Assembly: GCF_002192455.1 (NCBI RefSeq)
Contig: NZ_CP021744.1
Coordinates: forward strand, 5,055,501 to 5,119,500
DNA: 64,000 nt
From: Streptomyces albireticuli
Lineage (GTDB): Bacteria; Actinomycetota; Actinomycetes; Streptomycetales; Streptomycetaceae
Reading direction: 5' to 3'
The notes under the pieces are model-generated. The model had not been told where the DNA came from and ran no database searches. It saw only the letters and a list, made by a program, of their open reading frames with translations. Both the position numbers and the translations under genes were made by a program. Of this stretch, positions 29,362 to 39,343 are shown in pieces (the stretch's first letter is position 1; every line of letters begins with the position of its first letter).

Positions 29362-30330
29362 ATGACGACGCAACCCAGGCTGCCGCGCGCGGTGGCGCCC
29401 CAGGAGATGGCGCCCCAGCTCCAGCGCGCCGGGATGCTCGACCGGGTCGAGGAGCGCCTGCGCGGGCTCCTCAACGACGAACACCGGCGCTGGCGGACCG
29501 CCGACACCCGGGGCGCGGGGCTGATCGAGTCCCTCGCCGAGCTCGTCGCCGTGGGTGTCGACCGGGTCCGTCCGCTCATCCTCGTCACCGGGTACCTCGC
29601 GGCCGGCGGCGACCCCGAGGCGCCCGAGGCCGTGGACGCCGCGGCCGCGCTCGAACTCCTCGACACCTGCACCCTCATCCGCGGTGACGTCCGGGACAAC
29701 GCGGCCCTGCGCCGGGGCATCCCCGCCCTCCACGTCAGCCGGGCCGCCGAGCACGAGCGGAACGGCTGGGCGGGCGAGGCCCGGCGCTTCGGCGAGTCCA
29801 CCGCCACCCTCGCCGGCGACCTCGCGCTCTCCCTCGCCGACCGGCTCGCGGCGCGGCTGCCCGGCACCGCCTGGCAGCTCTGGGACGACATGCGCGTGGA
29901 GCGGGCCGTCGGCACGTACGCCCACGAGGCCATGGCCGCCGAGTATCTCGACGACCCGTGGCCGGGGCGGTGCATATCGGGATGCGACCGCGGCTGCGGC
30001 GCCGGCTGGTACGCCGTCCGGCACCCGCTGCGGCTGGGCGCCGCCCTCGCCGACCGCCCCGACCTGGAGGTCCCGTACGACGCCTACGCCCGCTCCCTGC
30101 ACGCGGCCTGGCGGCTGCGCGGCTTCCTCGACGGCGGCCCCGAGTACGACTGGGACGCGGAGCTGCTGCGGGAGATCCTCCTGGAGCGGGAGGAGCGGGG
30201 CATCGCGGAGCGCCTCATCCGGGAGCTGGTCGACCGCGCCTCGCGCACGGCGGCGGCGTCGCGGCTGGCGGCCGGGTGGCGGGAGGAGCTGGAGGCGTTC
30301 GCGGTGCGGATGGCGGCGGAGCCCGCGTAG
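29362..30330 (+). CDS. Polyprenyl synthetase-like protein with degenerate metal motifs
   Basis: This 322-residue all-helical protein follows the isoprenyl diphosphate synthase plan. LELLDTCTLIRGDVRDNAALRRG-type sequence and PALHV correspond to the first Asp-rich motif, and LAGDLALSLADRL to the helix after it. The first motif is GDVRD, where the family has DDxxD. The second Asp-rich motif is not recognisable; that region is Cys/Gly-rich (SGCDRGCGAGW). A normal prenyl-transfer reaction is therefore doubtful. It may be a regulatory subunit or a divergent terpenoid enzyme. GGGAGG lies six bases before the ATG. Confidence 0.7.
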   Translation: MTTQPRLPRAVAPQEMAPQLQRAGMLDRVEERLRGLLNDEHRRWRTADTRGAGLIESLAELVAVGVDRVRPLILVTGYLAAGGDPEAPEAVDAAAALELLDTCTLIRGDVRDNAALRRGIPALHVSRAAEHERNGWAGEARRFGESTATLAGDLALSLADRLAARLPGTAWQLWDDMRVERAVGTYAHEAMAAEYLDDPWPGRCISGCDRGCGAGWYAVRHPLRLGAALADRPDLEVPYDAYARSLHAAWRLRGFLDGGPEYDWDAELLREILLEREERGIAERLIRELVDRASRTAAASRLAAGWREELEAFAVRMAAEPA

Positions 30331-30495
30331 GCGGCGGGGCGGGGCGAGGGAAAGGCGGGCGTTGCCACGGTGTGAGGTGCTGTCACGGCGGCGCCACGGC
30401 CCGCCCCCGGGGCCACCGGTCCCACTCTCCCTCCTGCCCGGAGAAATGACCGTAATGCACGGGCGAAATCAGGAATCACCCGTCCGCGCCATGTA

Positions 30496-30523
30496 CGAAA
30501 CCTTTGCGAGCGATCGGCGTTGA
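30496..30523 (+). promoter_or_regulatory. ECF-type, BldN-like promoter of the chaplin gene
   Basis: CGAAAC (30496-30501), exactly 16 nt, then CGTTGA (30518-30523). This closely matches the CGTAAC-N16-CGTTGA form I recall for the developmental sigma factor BldN, whose known targets include chaplin genes. The predicted start leaves a leader of about 55 nt. Confidence 0.6.
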
Positions 30524-30585
30524 TCCGGGCCCCGACCGTCACCGGCCGGGTGCCCTCCAGAACGACCGAGCAAAGGTGTCTCCGC

Positions 30586-30825
30586 ATGTCACGTATCGCC
30601 AAAACAGCAGTTCTGACCGCCACCGTCGGCGCCACGCTCGCGGGCCTGACCGGCAGCGCCGTGGCCGACGCCGGCGCCAACGGCGTGGCCGCCGCTTCGC
30701 CGGGCGTCATCTCCGGGAACGTCATCCAGGTCCCGATCCACGTTCCGATCAACCTGTGCGGCAACACCATCGACATCATCGGCCTGCTGAACGCGGCGTC
30801 CGGCAACACCTGCATCAACGCGTGA
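30586..30825 (+). CDS. Short chaplin (aerial-hypha surface protein)
   Basis: This 79-residue secreted protein has a signal peptide (about 1-27, ending AVA) and one chaplin domain (38-79) with SPGVISGNVIQVPIHVPIN, GLLNAASGN and the conserved cysteine pair Cys58 and Cys76. Chaplins assemble into amyloid-like films that make aerial hyphae hydrophobic. No sortase signal is present, so it is a short, non-anchored form. AAAGG precedes the ATG. A BldN-like promoter lies upstream. Confidence 0.93.
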   Translation: MSRIAKTAVLTATVGATLAGLTGSAVADAGANGVAAASPGVISGNVIQVPIHVPINLCGNTIDIIGLLNAASGNTCINA

Positions 30826-30831
30826 CGCCGG

Positions 30832-30854
30832 CCTGCGGGGCGACGACCCGCGGG
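30832..30854 (+). terminator. Possible hairpin terminator after the chaplin gene
   Basis: CCTGCGGG (30832-30839) pairs with CCCGCGGG (30847-30854) with one G-U wobble, 7 bp past the stop. No T-run follows. Confidence 0.45.
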
Positions 30855-31116
30855 TGATGTGCGAGCAGCCGGCGGTCCCGGGCGCCCCGTCCAGGACCGC
30901 ACCCGTGTGGCGCCCTCGATCCTTCGCGGGCGCCATGCCAGTTCCCCGGCTTCCCCAGGTCTCCCCGGCTTCCCAGGTCTCCCGGCCGCTCCGGATCCGG
31001 CCCATCCCGTACCGCCACGGGGGAAGTTGCCGCCCGGCGGGAAACGGCCCACGGTCTTGATCCTCCCGATAGCGTGACCGGATCGGTGGGTGGGGCGCGA
31101 GTGGGGGAGGGGACGG

Positions 31117-33723
31117 GTGGATCCGTTCACGATGGCGGCGGTGCTGACGGCCGTCGAGACGGCGACCTCGGGGGCGCTGTCCGGCGCGGCGGGGGAGATG
31201 GGCCGCCGCACCACGGAGGGGCTGGCGGGCCTCGTGCGGCGGATGTGGCGCCGTGGCGATGACCCGGGCGGCGATCCCGCGAGCCCCGCGGACCCCGCGC
31301 CCGACGCGACGACCGGGGACGGCGAGGGACGGCCGCCCGGCGCGGCGGGGACGACGGGAGCCCCGGCGGTGCCGACCGACGCCGGCGAGCGCCGTGCCCT
31401 GGCCGCCCTGCTGATCGAACAGGCCCGCCGCGAGCCCGTGTTCGCCCGCGACCTGGAGGCGTGGCTGCGCGAGGCCGCGCTGGTCGGCGACACCGCGCGT
31501 GCCACGCGGGCGGCCGTACCTGCGGCACCGTCCCGCCCGAGACTCCTCCCGCCGGGAACGGCGGCCTTCACCGACCGCGAGCACGTCCTGACCGCCGTCA
31601 TGGAGCTGCTGGACGGTACGGAGGAGGAGCCGGACGTGTACGGGCGGGCCGCGCACGGGAGTTCCGGGCCCGGGAGCTCCGGGCCCGGCCAAGACCCGTC
31701 GGCCTCCGGCGCGCACGCCGGTGACGCCTACGGGCCCGTAGGCGCCCCGCGCGTCGTCCTGCTCACCGGCCCGGGCGGCATCGGCAAGACCGCCACCGCC
31801 GTGCACTGCGCCCGCGCGCTGTCCGGCCGCTTCCCCGACGGGGAGCTGTACGCCGACCTGCGCGGAGCGACCGCGTCCGGTGCCGCCGCGCCCTCCGGGG
31901 CGCTCGTACGCTTCCTGCACGGCCTCGGCGTGCCGCCCGGGCTGGTGCCGGCCGACGAGCGGGAGCAGACCGACCTCTACCGCGACCGGACCGCGGGGCG
32001 GCGGATGGTGGTCGTGCTCGACAACGCCCACTCGGCCGCCCAGGTCGCCCCGCTGCTGACGGCCTCGCCGGGCTCGCTCGTCCTCGTGACGAGCCGTCAC
32101 CGGCTGCCCGAGCTCGTCCGCGACCACGGCGCCCGGCCGATCCGGCTCGGCCCGCTCTCCGGCGCCGACTCCGTGCGACTGCTCACCCGCCTCGTGGGCC
32201 GGGAGCGCTTCGCCGCGCAGCGGACGCGCGCCGAGGCGGTGACGGCGCGGTGCGGCGGGATACCGCTGGCGCTGTGCGAGACGGGCGCCCGGGTGGCGGT
32301 GCGGGAGCACCTGAGCTGGGAGACCCTGGAACGGGAATTCGCGGCGGCGGGAGCGGGGATGCCGGACCGCCGGGGTGACGGCGCGGGCGACGGACCGCGG
32401 GTGAGCCCGCCGGATCCCGTCCAGCTGACCACGGACCTCTCCTACCGCGACCTCGCCCCCGAGGCGGCCCGCCTCTACCGGCTGCTGGGCCTCTGCCCCT
32501 GGCCGGAGATCTCCGTCGGCGCGGCGGCGGCCGCCGCGGACGTCCCCGAGGCCGAGGCCCGCGCGCTGCTCGACGGCCTGGCCGGGGTGCACCTCCTGGA
32601 GGAGGTCGGCGAGGAGCGCTACCGCTTCCACGACGCGGTGCGGCGGCACGCCGAGCGGCGCGCCCACGCCGAGGACGGCCGCACGGGCACGGCGGCGGCC
32701 GTGCGCCGGACGGTCACCTGGTACCTGCGCTTCGCGGCCGGGGCCGACGCCCGTGTCATCCCCGGCCGCTGGCACCTGGGCCCCGCGTACGACCGGTTGC
32801 CCCGGCAGGCGGCGGACCGGGCCCCGGAGGCCGCCCGGGCCGCCCTCGCGGAGCTGCGGCGCGAGCGCGAGAACCTCGCCGAGGCCGTACGGGCCGCCGA
32901 GGAGTACGGCTTCGACGAGCTGGCCTGGCAGCTGTGCGAGGCGATGTGGGGCCTCCATCTGCGCCTGGGCTTCCACGAGCAGTGGATCGCCACCCATCTG
33001 CGGGGCGTGGCGGCGGCCCGCCGCGCCGCCGCCGCGTTCGGGGACCCCCGGGCTGAGGGCCGGATGCGCACCCAGCTCGCCTTCGCCTACATGGGCCTGG
33101 CCCGGCCGTCCGACGCCGAGGACGAGCTGACCGCCGCCGCGGCGGCCGACCAGCGCGCGGGCCACCGGCGCGGCCAGGCCACCGCCGTGGAGTCCCTCGG
33201 CCTGCTGTGCCTGCGGCAGTGGCGCTACGAGGACGCGGGGCGGCACTTCCGCCAGGCGCGGTCGATCCTCTCCGGCATCGCCCCGGGCGAGGACGGCGAG
33301 GCGGACGTACCGCGCGCGCTCGCCCTGCTGGAGCACCACCTCGGCCGGGCCCTGCGCGGCCAGGGCGACTTCGCCGGGTCCGTGGACCGCCTGCGCTCCG
33401 CGCTGGCCCTCTTCGAGGCCCTCCCCCTGCGCGACCGCTACAACGAGGCCCGCGTCCGCACCAGCCTCGCCGAGACCTTCCTCGCCGCCGGCGACCCCAC
33501 GGGCGCCCGCGCCCCGCTGGACGAGGCCCTGGCCGTGCTGGAAGCGGAAGGAGCCCTCCTCCACGAGGCGGACGCGACGGAACTCCGGGCGCGCTGCGGG
33601 ACGGACCGGGCGGAGGAGACGCGCTTCCTGGAGAAGGCCCGGAGGCTGTACGAGCGGGCGGGGGACGCGGGCGGGGTGGAGCGGGTGACCGCGCGCCTGG
33701 GCGAGGCGGGCAGGGGCCGGTAG
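31117..33723 (+). CDS. NB-ARC (STAND) NTPase with C-terminal TPR-like repeats
   Basis: This 868-residue protein starts with a Gly/Ala-rich helix (about 5-45) and a small helical region to about 130. It then has an NB-ARC switch domain: Walker A GPGGIGKT at 218-225, Walker B VVVLD at 298-302, LVTSR, and the GGIPLAL motif. A winged-helix part (about 420-540) and TPR-like helices from about 600 to the end follow. STAND proteins switch on after ligand binding, in regulation or in defence. No DNA-binding or toxin domain is recognised. GTG 31117 follows a GGGGGAGG; ATG 31132 is an alternative. Confidence 0.82.
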   Translation: MDPFTMAAVLTAVETATSGALSGAAGEMGRRTTEGLAGLVRRMWRRGDDPGGDPASPADPAPDATTGDGEGRPPGAAGTTGAPAVPTDAGERRALAALLIEQARREPVFARDLEAWLREAALVGDTARATRAAVPAAPSRPRLLPPGTAAFTDREHVLTAVMELLDGTEEEPDVYGRAAHGSSGPGSSGPGQDPSASGAHAGDAYGPVGAPRVVLLTGPGGIGKTATAVHCARALSGRFPDGELYADLRGATASGAAAPSGALVRFLHGLGVPPGLVPADEREQTDLYRDRTAGRRMVVVLDNAHSAAQVAPLLTASPGSLVLVTSRHRLPELVRDHGARPIRLGPLSGADSVRLLTRLVGRERFAAQRTRAEAVTARCGGIPLALCETGARVAVREHLSWETLEREFAAAGAGMPDRRGDGAGDGPRVSPPDPVQLTTDLSYRDLAPEAARLYRLLGLCPWPEISVGAAAAAADVPEAEARALLDGLAGVHLLEEVGEERYRFHDAVRRHAERRAHAEDGRTGTAAAVRRTVTWYLRFAAGADARVIPGRWHLGPAYDRLPRQAADRAPEAARAALAELRRERENLAEAVRAAEEYGFDELAWQLCEAMWGLHLRLGFHEQWIATHLRGVAAARRAAAAFGDPRAEGRMRTQLAFAYMGLARPSDAEDELTAAAAADQRAGHRRGQATAVESLGLLCLRQWRYEDAGRHFRQARSILSGIAPGEDGEADVPRALALLEHHLGRALRGQGDFAGSVDRLRSALALFEALPLRDRYNEARVRTSLAETFLAAGDPTGARAPLDEALAVLEAEGALLHEADATELRARCGTDRAEETRFLEKARRLYERAGDAGGVERVTARLGEAGRGR

Positions 33724-33748
33724 GGGCACGGGTCCTCCCCGGAAGCCT

Positions 33749-34362
33749 CGCCCCTTCCCGGGACCGGCGGGGGCGGTGCTCCGGGGATGCCCGGCTCGGC
33801 GGTCGGTTTCCGGCGCGACACCCTCGGTGACTTCGGCGGTGGGTGCGTGGTTGTTGCCCTGGCCCCGCTTCTCCCGGGACCGGTGGGGGCGGTGCTCCGG
33901 GGATGCCCGGCTCGGCGGCAGTTCTCCGGCGCGGCACTCTCGGTGACTTCGGCGACTTCGGTGGCGGGTGCCGGGGTCGGTGGGCGCGTGGATGTCGCCC
34001 CGGCCCTACCCCTTCCCGGGACCGGCGGGGGCGGCGCTCCGGGGATGCCCGGCTCGGCGGTCGGTTTCCGGCGCGACACCCTCGGTGACTTCGGCGGTGG
34101 GTGCGTGGGCGTTGCCCTGGCCCCGCTTCTTCCGGGACCGGTGGGGGCGGCGCTCCGGGGATGCCCGGCCCGGCGGCCGGCCTCCGGGCCGGCACCCTCG
34201 GAGACCTCGGCGACTTCGGCGGCGGGCGCCGGGGTCGGTAGGCGCGCGGGTGTCGCCCCGGCCCCGCCCCCTCCCGAAACGGGCGGGGGTGGCGCCCCGG
34301 GGATCCCCGGCTCGGCGGCCGGCCTCCGGCGCGGCACCCTCGACGACCTCGGCGGCGGACCG
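33749..34362. repeat. Tandem array with a 258-bp higher-order period
   Basis: Five degenerate units of alternating length (about 116 and 142 bp) begin near 33749, 33861, 34003, 34119 and 34261. Each starts with CCTTCCCGGGACCGG or a variant and contains CTCCGGGGATGCCCGGC. The same landmark recurs at 33803, 34061 and 34319, exactly 258 bp apart. The period is a multiple of three, so long open frames run through it in several frames; I do not regard them as genes. A degenerate copy of the dispersed repeat follows (34460-34530). Confidence 0.85.
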
Positions 34363-34541
34363 TCCGGTGCCCTGGGCGACCAGGAGGGCCGCGCCCCGCG
34401 CTACCCCCTGCGCCCTCGGTGGCCGGACGGGCCGGCAATCCGGTCCGTCCGCTTACCGGCCACCGCCCACCCGGGGGCCGGGGCGGAGCCCCGGATGAGG
34501 GAAGGGGCGGGTTGGGGAAAGAGCCCGCGGCCGCGCCACCC

Positions 34542-36446
34542 TCACCCGCCCACCTCCACCCGTTCCACCCCCACCCACCGCCGTCCCCCACCCGTCACCA
34601 CCACAACCCCTTCCCCCACCGCCTCCTCGATCCCCTTCCCCCCGAGCCACCCGTAGAGCCCCGCCGCGTACGCCGCCGGATCGCACAGATCCACCCGCCC
34701 GTCCCCGTCGCACTCCGCGACCAGCCGCAGCACGTCCCCCGCGCGGGTCCGCACCACGCACCGCCCCGGCCCCGTCACGTACACGGCCATGCCGCACCCC
34801 GGGTGCCGGCCGAGGACCTCGGCGGCCCAGGCCGGAGGGGGCCCGAGGCGCGGGTCGTCGGCCGGGCCGTAGCGCAGGATGACGTCGGCGAGCCGCAGCC
34901 GGCCGGTGTCGGGGGTGTCCTCGTGCACGGCGGTGTGCGCGTCCCACCCGAAGCGGTCGTCAGGGTCGTGGGAGTCGCCGAGGTCGTCGTCGCGCGCGTC
35001 CGCGTACCGGACCACGGCGACCTCCGGCGGGCCGGTGCCGGTCACCCGGGTGAGTACGCGGACGGGCGCGGTCCGCTCGGCGGGCTCGTACGCGGGCAGC
35101 GGCAGCCGGTGCAACAGCGCGGGCCGGCCGGCCGGCTCGGGCAGGCCGATCAGCTCGTAGAAGGCCCGGCGGAGGAGCTCCGCGGACCGGCCCGGGTCGG
35201 AGGTGACCTGGGCGGCCAGGTCGCGGTAGCGGGCGGGGTCGTGGGTGTCGACGACGTGGTCGAGCTGTGCCCGCAGCCCGTCGTACGGCCGCAGGCGCGG
35301 CGCGGTCCGGCCGAGGGCGGCGACGGGCGAACCGGGGTCGAGGGCGCCGTCGGGGAAGGCGCCGAGGAGGACGGGCGTGCCGATGGCGGCGGCGTAGAAG
35401 GTGACGGACCCGTGGTCGCCGAGCACGCAGTCGGCGGCTATCAGCGCCTGCCGCCACCCTTCCAGCGGCGGTACGGGCGTCAGCCCGGCCCGGCACGCCC
35501 GGTCCAGCCAGGCCCGCACCTGGCCGGGGCCGTGGCCGTGCCAGATGTTGGGGTGGAGGACGGCGGCCGTCCGGTACTCGTCGGCGGGCAGCTCGGCCGC
35601 GAGCCGGGGGAGGAGGGAGGGCAGCAGGTCACCGCCGGCACCGCCCGCCGACGGGTCGCCGTCGCCGAAGAGCGCCCCCGGCGACCAGGTGGAGTTGACC
35701 ACGACCAGCCGCTGCCCCGGCCCGACCCCGAGCGCCCGCCGGAACCGCTCCCGGTAGGGCAGGGCGTCGAGGATGCGGTCGAAACACGGGTCACCGGCGA
35801 GGACGGCGGTCGCGGCGGCCTCCGGGCAGGCGGCCCGCAGGCGGTCGAGCTGCTCGGGGTGGGACAGCACCGTCGCGGCGGCGAGGGGACGGCCGTCGTG
35901 CAACAGCCACTCGGGGGCGAGCCCGAAGACGGGAGCGGGGGCAGAGGCAGAGGCAGGGGCGTCCGGCGTCCGGCGTCCGGCGTCCGGCGTCCGGCGTCCG
36001 GCGTCCGGCGTCCGGCGTCCGGCGTCCGGCGTCCGGCGTCCGGCGTCCGGCGTCCGGCGTCCGGCGTCCGGCGTCGCCAATCTCTTATTGTATCCAATAC
36101 CGTGCGAAAGTATGGCCAAATCGCCCTGGATGCACTCCAGTTCACCGCCGTAACTGGCCGAGACCGCGAGGTCCACGGGCGTGGCCTTGGCCTGCTCCCA
36201 CGGCAGCACCGGCAGCCCGGCCTCCGCCATCAGCTCCGGGACCCCCGCGAGGAACGGCGACGACCCGGTGCACGTCACCAGCAGCTGCACCCGGGGATCG
36301 GCGTCGAACAGCGGGAGCACGTCGAGCAGCCGGGTCGCCGAGGTGACGTTGTGCACGACGAACAGCACCCGCCGGCACGCCGCCCGGGTGACCCACCGCC
36401 CGGCGTCGTCCCCCACGGGTACCCGCACCCACCCACCGTCGGCCAT
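34542..36446 (-). CDS. CDP-glycerol glycerophosphotransferase-like protein containing a 7-bp repeat tract
   Basis: This 634-residue protein resembles the large GT-B-like glycerophosphotransferase family (teichoic-acid-type polymer synthesis). Visible elements are RRVLFVVHNVTSATRLLDV at the N-terminus, LAILSHGIGYNK, VFGLAPEWLLHDG, VVVNSTWSPGALFGD and ADCVLGDHGSVTFYAA. Residues about 125-168 are repeats of TPDAGRR encoded by the heptamer tract, within the segment joining two conserved blocks. The frame is intact now. GGAGAGG precedes the ATG at 36446. The exact acceptor and donor are unknown. Confidence 0.75.
   Translation of the reverse strand: MADGGWVRVPVGDDAGRWVTRAACRRVLFVVHNVTSATRLLDVLPLFDADPRVQLLVTCTGSSPFLAGVPELMAEAGLPVLPWEQAKATPVDLAVSASYGGELECIQGDLAILSHGIGYNKRLATPDAGRRTPDAGRRTPDAGRRTPDAGRRTPDAGRRTPDAPASASAPAPVFGLAPEWLLHDGRPLAAATVLSHPEQLDRLRAACPEAAATAVLAGDPCFDRILDALPYRERFRRALGVGPGQRLVVVNSTWSPGALFGDGDPSAGGAGGDLLPSLLPRLAAELPADEYRTAAVLHPNIWHGHGPGQVRAWLDRACRAGLTPVPPLEGWRQALIAADCVLGDHGSVTFYAAAIGTPVLLGAFPDGALDPGSPVAALGRTAPRLRPYDGLRAQLDHVVDTHDPARYRDLAAQVTSDPGRSAELLRRAFYELIGLPEPAGRPALLHRLPLPAYEPAERTAPVRVLTRVTGTGPPEVAVVRYADARDDDLGDSHDPDDRFGWDAHTAVHEDTPDTGRLRLADVILRYGPADDPRLGPPPAWAAEVLGRHPGCGMAVYVTGPGRCVVRTRAGDVLRLVAECDGDGRVDLCDPAAYAAGLYGWLGGKGIEEAVGEGVVVVTGGGRRWVGVERVEVGG
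35961..36075. repeat. Perfect heptanucleotide microsatellite (16 x GTCCGGC plus 3 bases)
   Basis: Sixteen identical 7-bp units run from 35961 to 36072, followed by GTC. Read on the minus strand, three units encode the heptapeptide TPDAGRR. Gain or loss of a single unit would shift the reading frame of the transferase gene. Confidence 0.95.
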
Positions 36447-36585
36447 CGGCCCCCCTCTCCGCACGCGACCCTATGCCGCGCGGGTGCCGGGGAACGCGGA
36501 CGGGGCGGCGTACGCCGACGGGAGGTCGGAGGACGCCGCCCTCGGGCGGGACGAGTCGAGGGGAGCGGCCGTCCCGGCCGCTCCG

Positions 36586-37370
36586 CTACCTCGGGTCGCG
36601 GTCGAAGACGGACTTCGACCAGAAGTAGCCGAGCACGGTGAGCGCCAGGCACCAGCCGACCGCGAGCCACCCGTTGTGCCCGATCTCCGTGCCGAGCAGC
36701 AGGCCGCGCAGGGTCTCGATGGTCGGTGTGAACGGCTGGTACTCGGCGATCGGCCGGAACCAGCCCGGCATCGCGTCGATGGGGACGAAGGCGCTCGAGA
36801 TGAGCGGGAGGATGATCAGCGGCAGCGCGTTGTTGCTGGCCGCCTCGGCGTTCGGGCTGACCATGCCCATCCCGACCGCGATCCAGGTGAGCGCCAGGGC
36901 GACCAGGGCCATCAGCCCGAACGCCGCCAGCCACTCCAGGGCCGTGGCGCCCGTGGACCGGAAGCCGATCGCCACGGCGACGGCGCCGACCAGGACCACG
37001 CTGGCGACCGACTGGAGCACGCTGCCGATGACGTGCCCGATGAGCACGGACCCGCGGTGGATCGCCATCGTGCGGAAGCGGGCGATGATGCCCTCGGTCA
37101 TGTCGTTGGAGACGGACACCGCGGTGCCGACCACGGTGCCTCCGATCGTCATCATCAGGATGCCCGGCACGACATAGGCGATGTACTCGGAGCGGTCGCC
37201 GCCGCCCATGCCCGCGCTCATCACGTCGCCGAAGATGTAGACGAAGAGCAGCAGCAGGACGATCGGCGTGAGCAGCAGGTTCAGGGTGAGGGACGGGTAG
37301 CGCCGCGCGTGCAGGAGGTTGCGGCGCAGCATCGTGGACGAGTCGCGGAGGGCGAGGGAGAGGGAGGAGC

Positions 37371-37374
<4 letters not shown>
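36586..37374 (-). CDS. ABC-2 type exporter permease (DrrB-like)
   Basis: This 262-residue membrane protein has about six hydrophobic helices and the ABC-2 signatures MTEGIIARFRTM and GMGMVSPNAEAA, as in DrrB-type drug or lipid exporters. The ATG at 37374 overlaps the stop of the ATPase gene (ATGA), so both subunits are made together. The substrate is unknown. It is the last gene of a four-gene set with a DUF4097 protein and a ribbon-helix-helix regulator. Confidence 0.92.
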
Positions 37375-38360
<986 letters not shown>

Positions 38361-38420
38361 GGGGCCCTCCGTTCGAAGGCTGAGGTGAGGTGGGGGCGGG
38401 GCCGGTCGGGGGTGCGGTGC

Positions 38421-39263
38421 TCAGGCCTTGGCGCGGCGGATGTCGATGTTGCCGTGCCGGGTACGGGCGCGGATCCTGACGGTGTCCTCGGCCGTCTCCG
38501 GGGCCTCGGACGCGGTGAGCGTGTTGCGCACCTGCCCGGAGCCCGAGTTGACGTCGAGCCAGGCGGCGGTGCCCTCGCGGATGCCGACCTCGATGGCACC
38601 GTAGGCGGTCTCCAGCTGGACGGTGCCGCGGACCACCTCGCCCACCCGCAGGGTCCCGTGGGCGGTGGTGGCGGCGACCGATTCCTCCGCGCGGGCGATG
38701 TCGATGTCGCCGTTGGCCCCGCTCACCCGCAGTTCGCCGGTCGCGGCGCCGACGGTCGTGCTGCCGTGCGAGTTCTTCAGCACGGCGGGGCCGTGGACGA
38801 GGCCGACGCGCAGGCTGCCGGAGCTGGTGGTGATCTCGGCCGCGCCCTCGACCCGGTCCACGGTGATCGAGCCGTGGGAGGCGGTCAGCTTCAGCGGGCC
38901 GGTGGTGTCGAGGCGGACGTCGCCGGACGAGGTCTTCACGCTGGTCTCGCCGAGCCGGCCCGCGCCGAGCACCTGGGTCCAGGCGCCGGTCATGTCGACG
39001 CGCGAGCCGGTGGGCAGTTCGACCGTCACGTCGACGATGCCGGTGCGGCCGAAGGGCCCGGACTTGGGCGTCCTGACGGTCAGTACGCCGCTCGCGAAGC
39101 CGACCTCGGTCTGGCCGGCCGTCCGCACATCCCGGTCCTTCTCCGGGTCGCGGGGCCGGACCTCGACGACGGTGTCGAGTCGGTCACCCGCGATGAACTG
39201 GAGGGAACCGGCCTCCACGCGCGCCGTGGCCGAGATCGGTTCGGGGGTGTCGAAAGAAGGCAT
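38421..39263 (-). CDS. DUF4097 beta-helix/adhesin-like protein
   Basis: This 280-residue protein is a long run of short beta repeats with alternating SG, HG and AYG turns (SSGDV, SHGSI, SSGSL, NSHGST, ANGDI, AHGTL, AYGAI, RHGNI), the pattern of DUF4097. No signal peptide is seen, so it is probably cytoplasmic. Such genes often accompany ABC exporters and small regulators. The role is unknown. It lies 60 bp before the ATPase gene and 80 bp after the ribbon-helix-helix gene. Confidence 0.85.
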   Translation of the reverse strand: MPSFDTPEPISATARVEAGSLQFIAGDRLDTVVEVRPRDPEKDRDVRTAGQTEVGFASGVLTVRTPKSGPFGRTGIVDVTVELPTGSRVDMTGAWTQVLGAGRLGETSVKTSSGDVRLDTTGPLKLTASHGSITVDRVEGAAEITTSSGSLRVGLVHGPAVLKNSHGSTTVGAATGELRVSGANGDIDIARAEESVAATTAHGTLRVGEVVRGTVQLETAYGAIEVGIREGTAAWLDVNSGSGQVRNTLTASEAPETAEDTVRIRARTRHGNIDIRRAKA

Positions 39264-39343
39264 GGCTGTCCCGTCCTCGTGAGTCCTTGGGGCGTCCCCG
39301 CTGGTGGGACGTGTGTGGGTGAAGTGGTGCGGGCGGGGTGGCG

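Noticed and set aside
33438..34337. 299-residue Pro-rich repetitive protein on the minus strand over the tandem array
   Set aside because: The 258-bp period keeps several frames open by itself; no ribosome-binding site or family feature, and it overlaps the NB-ARC gene.
35961..36075. CRISPR array
   Set aside because: The repeat is contiguous 7-bp units with no spacers and no cas genes.
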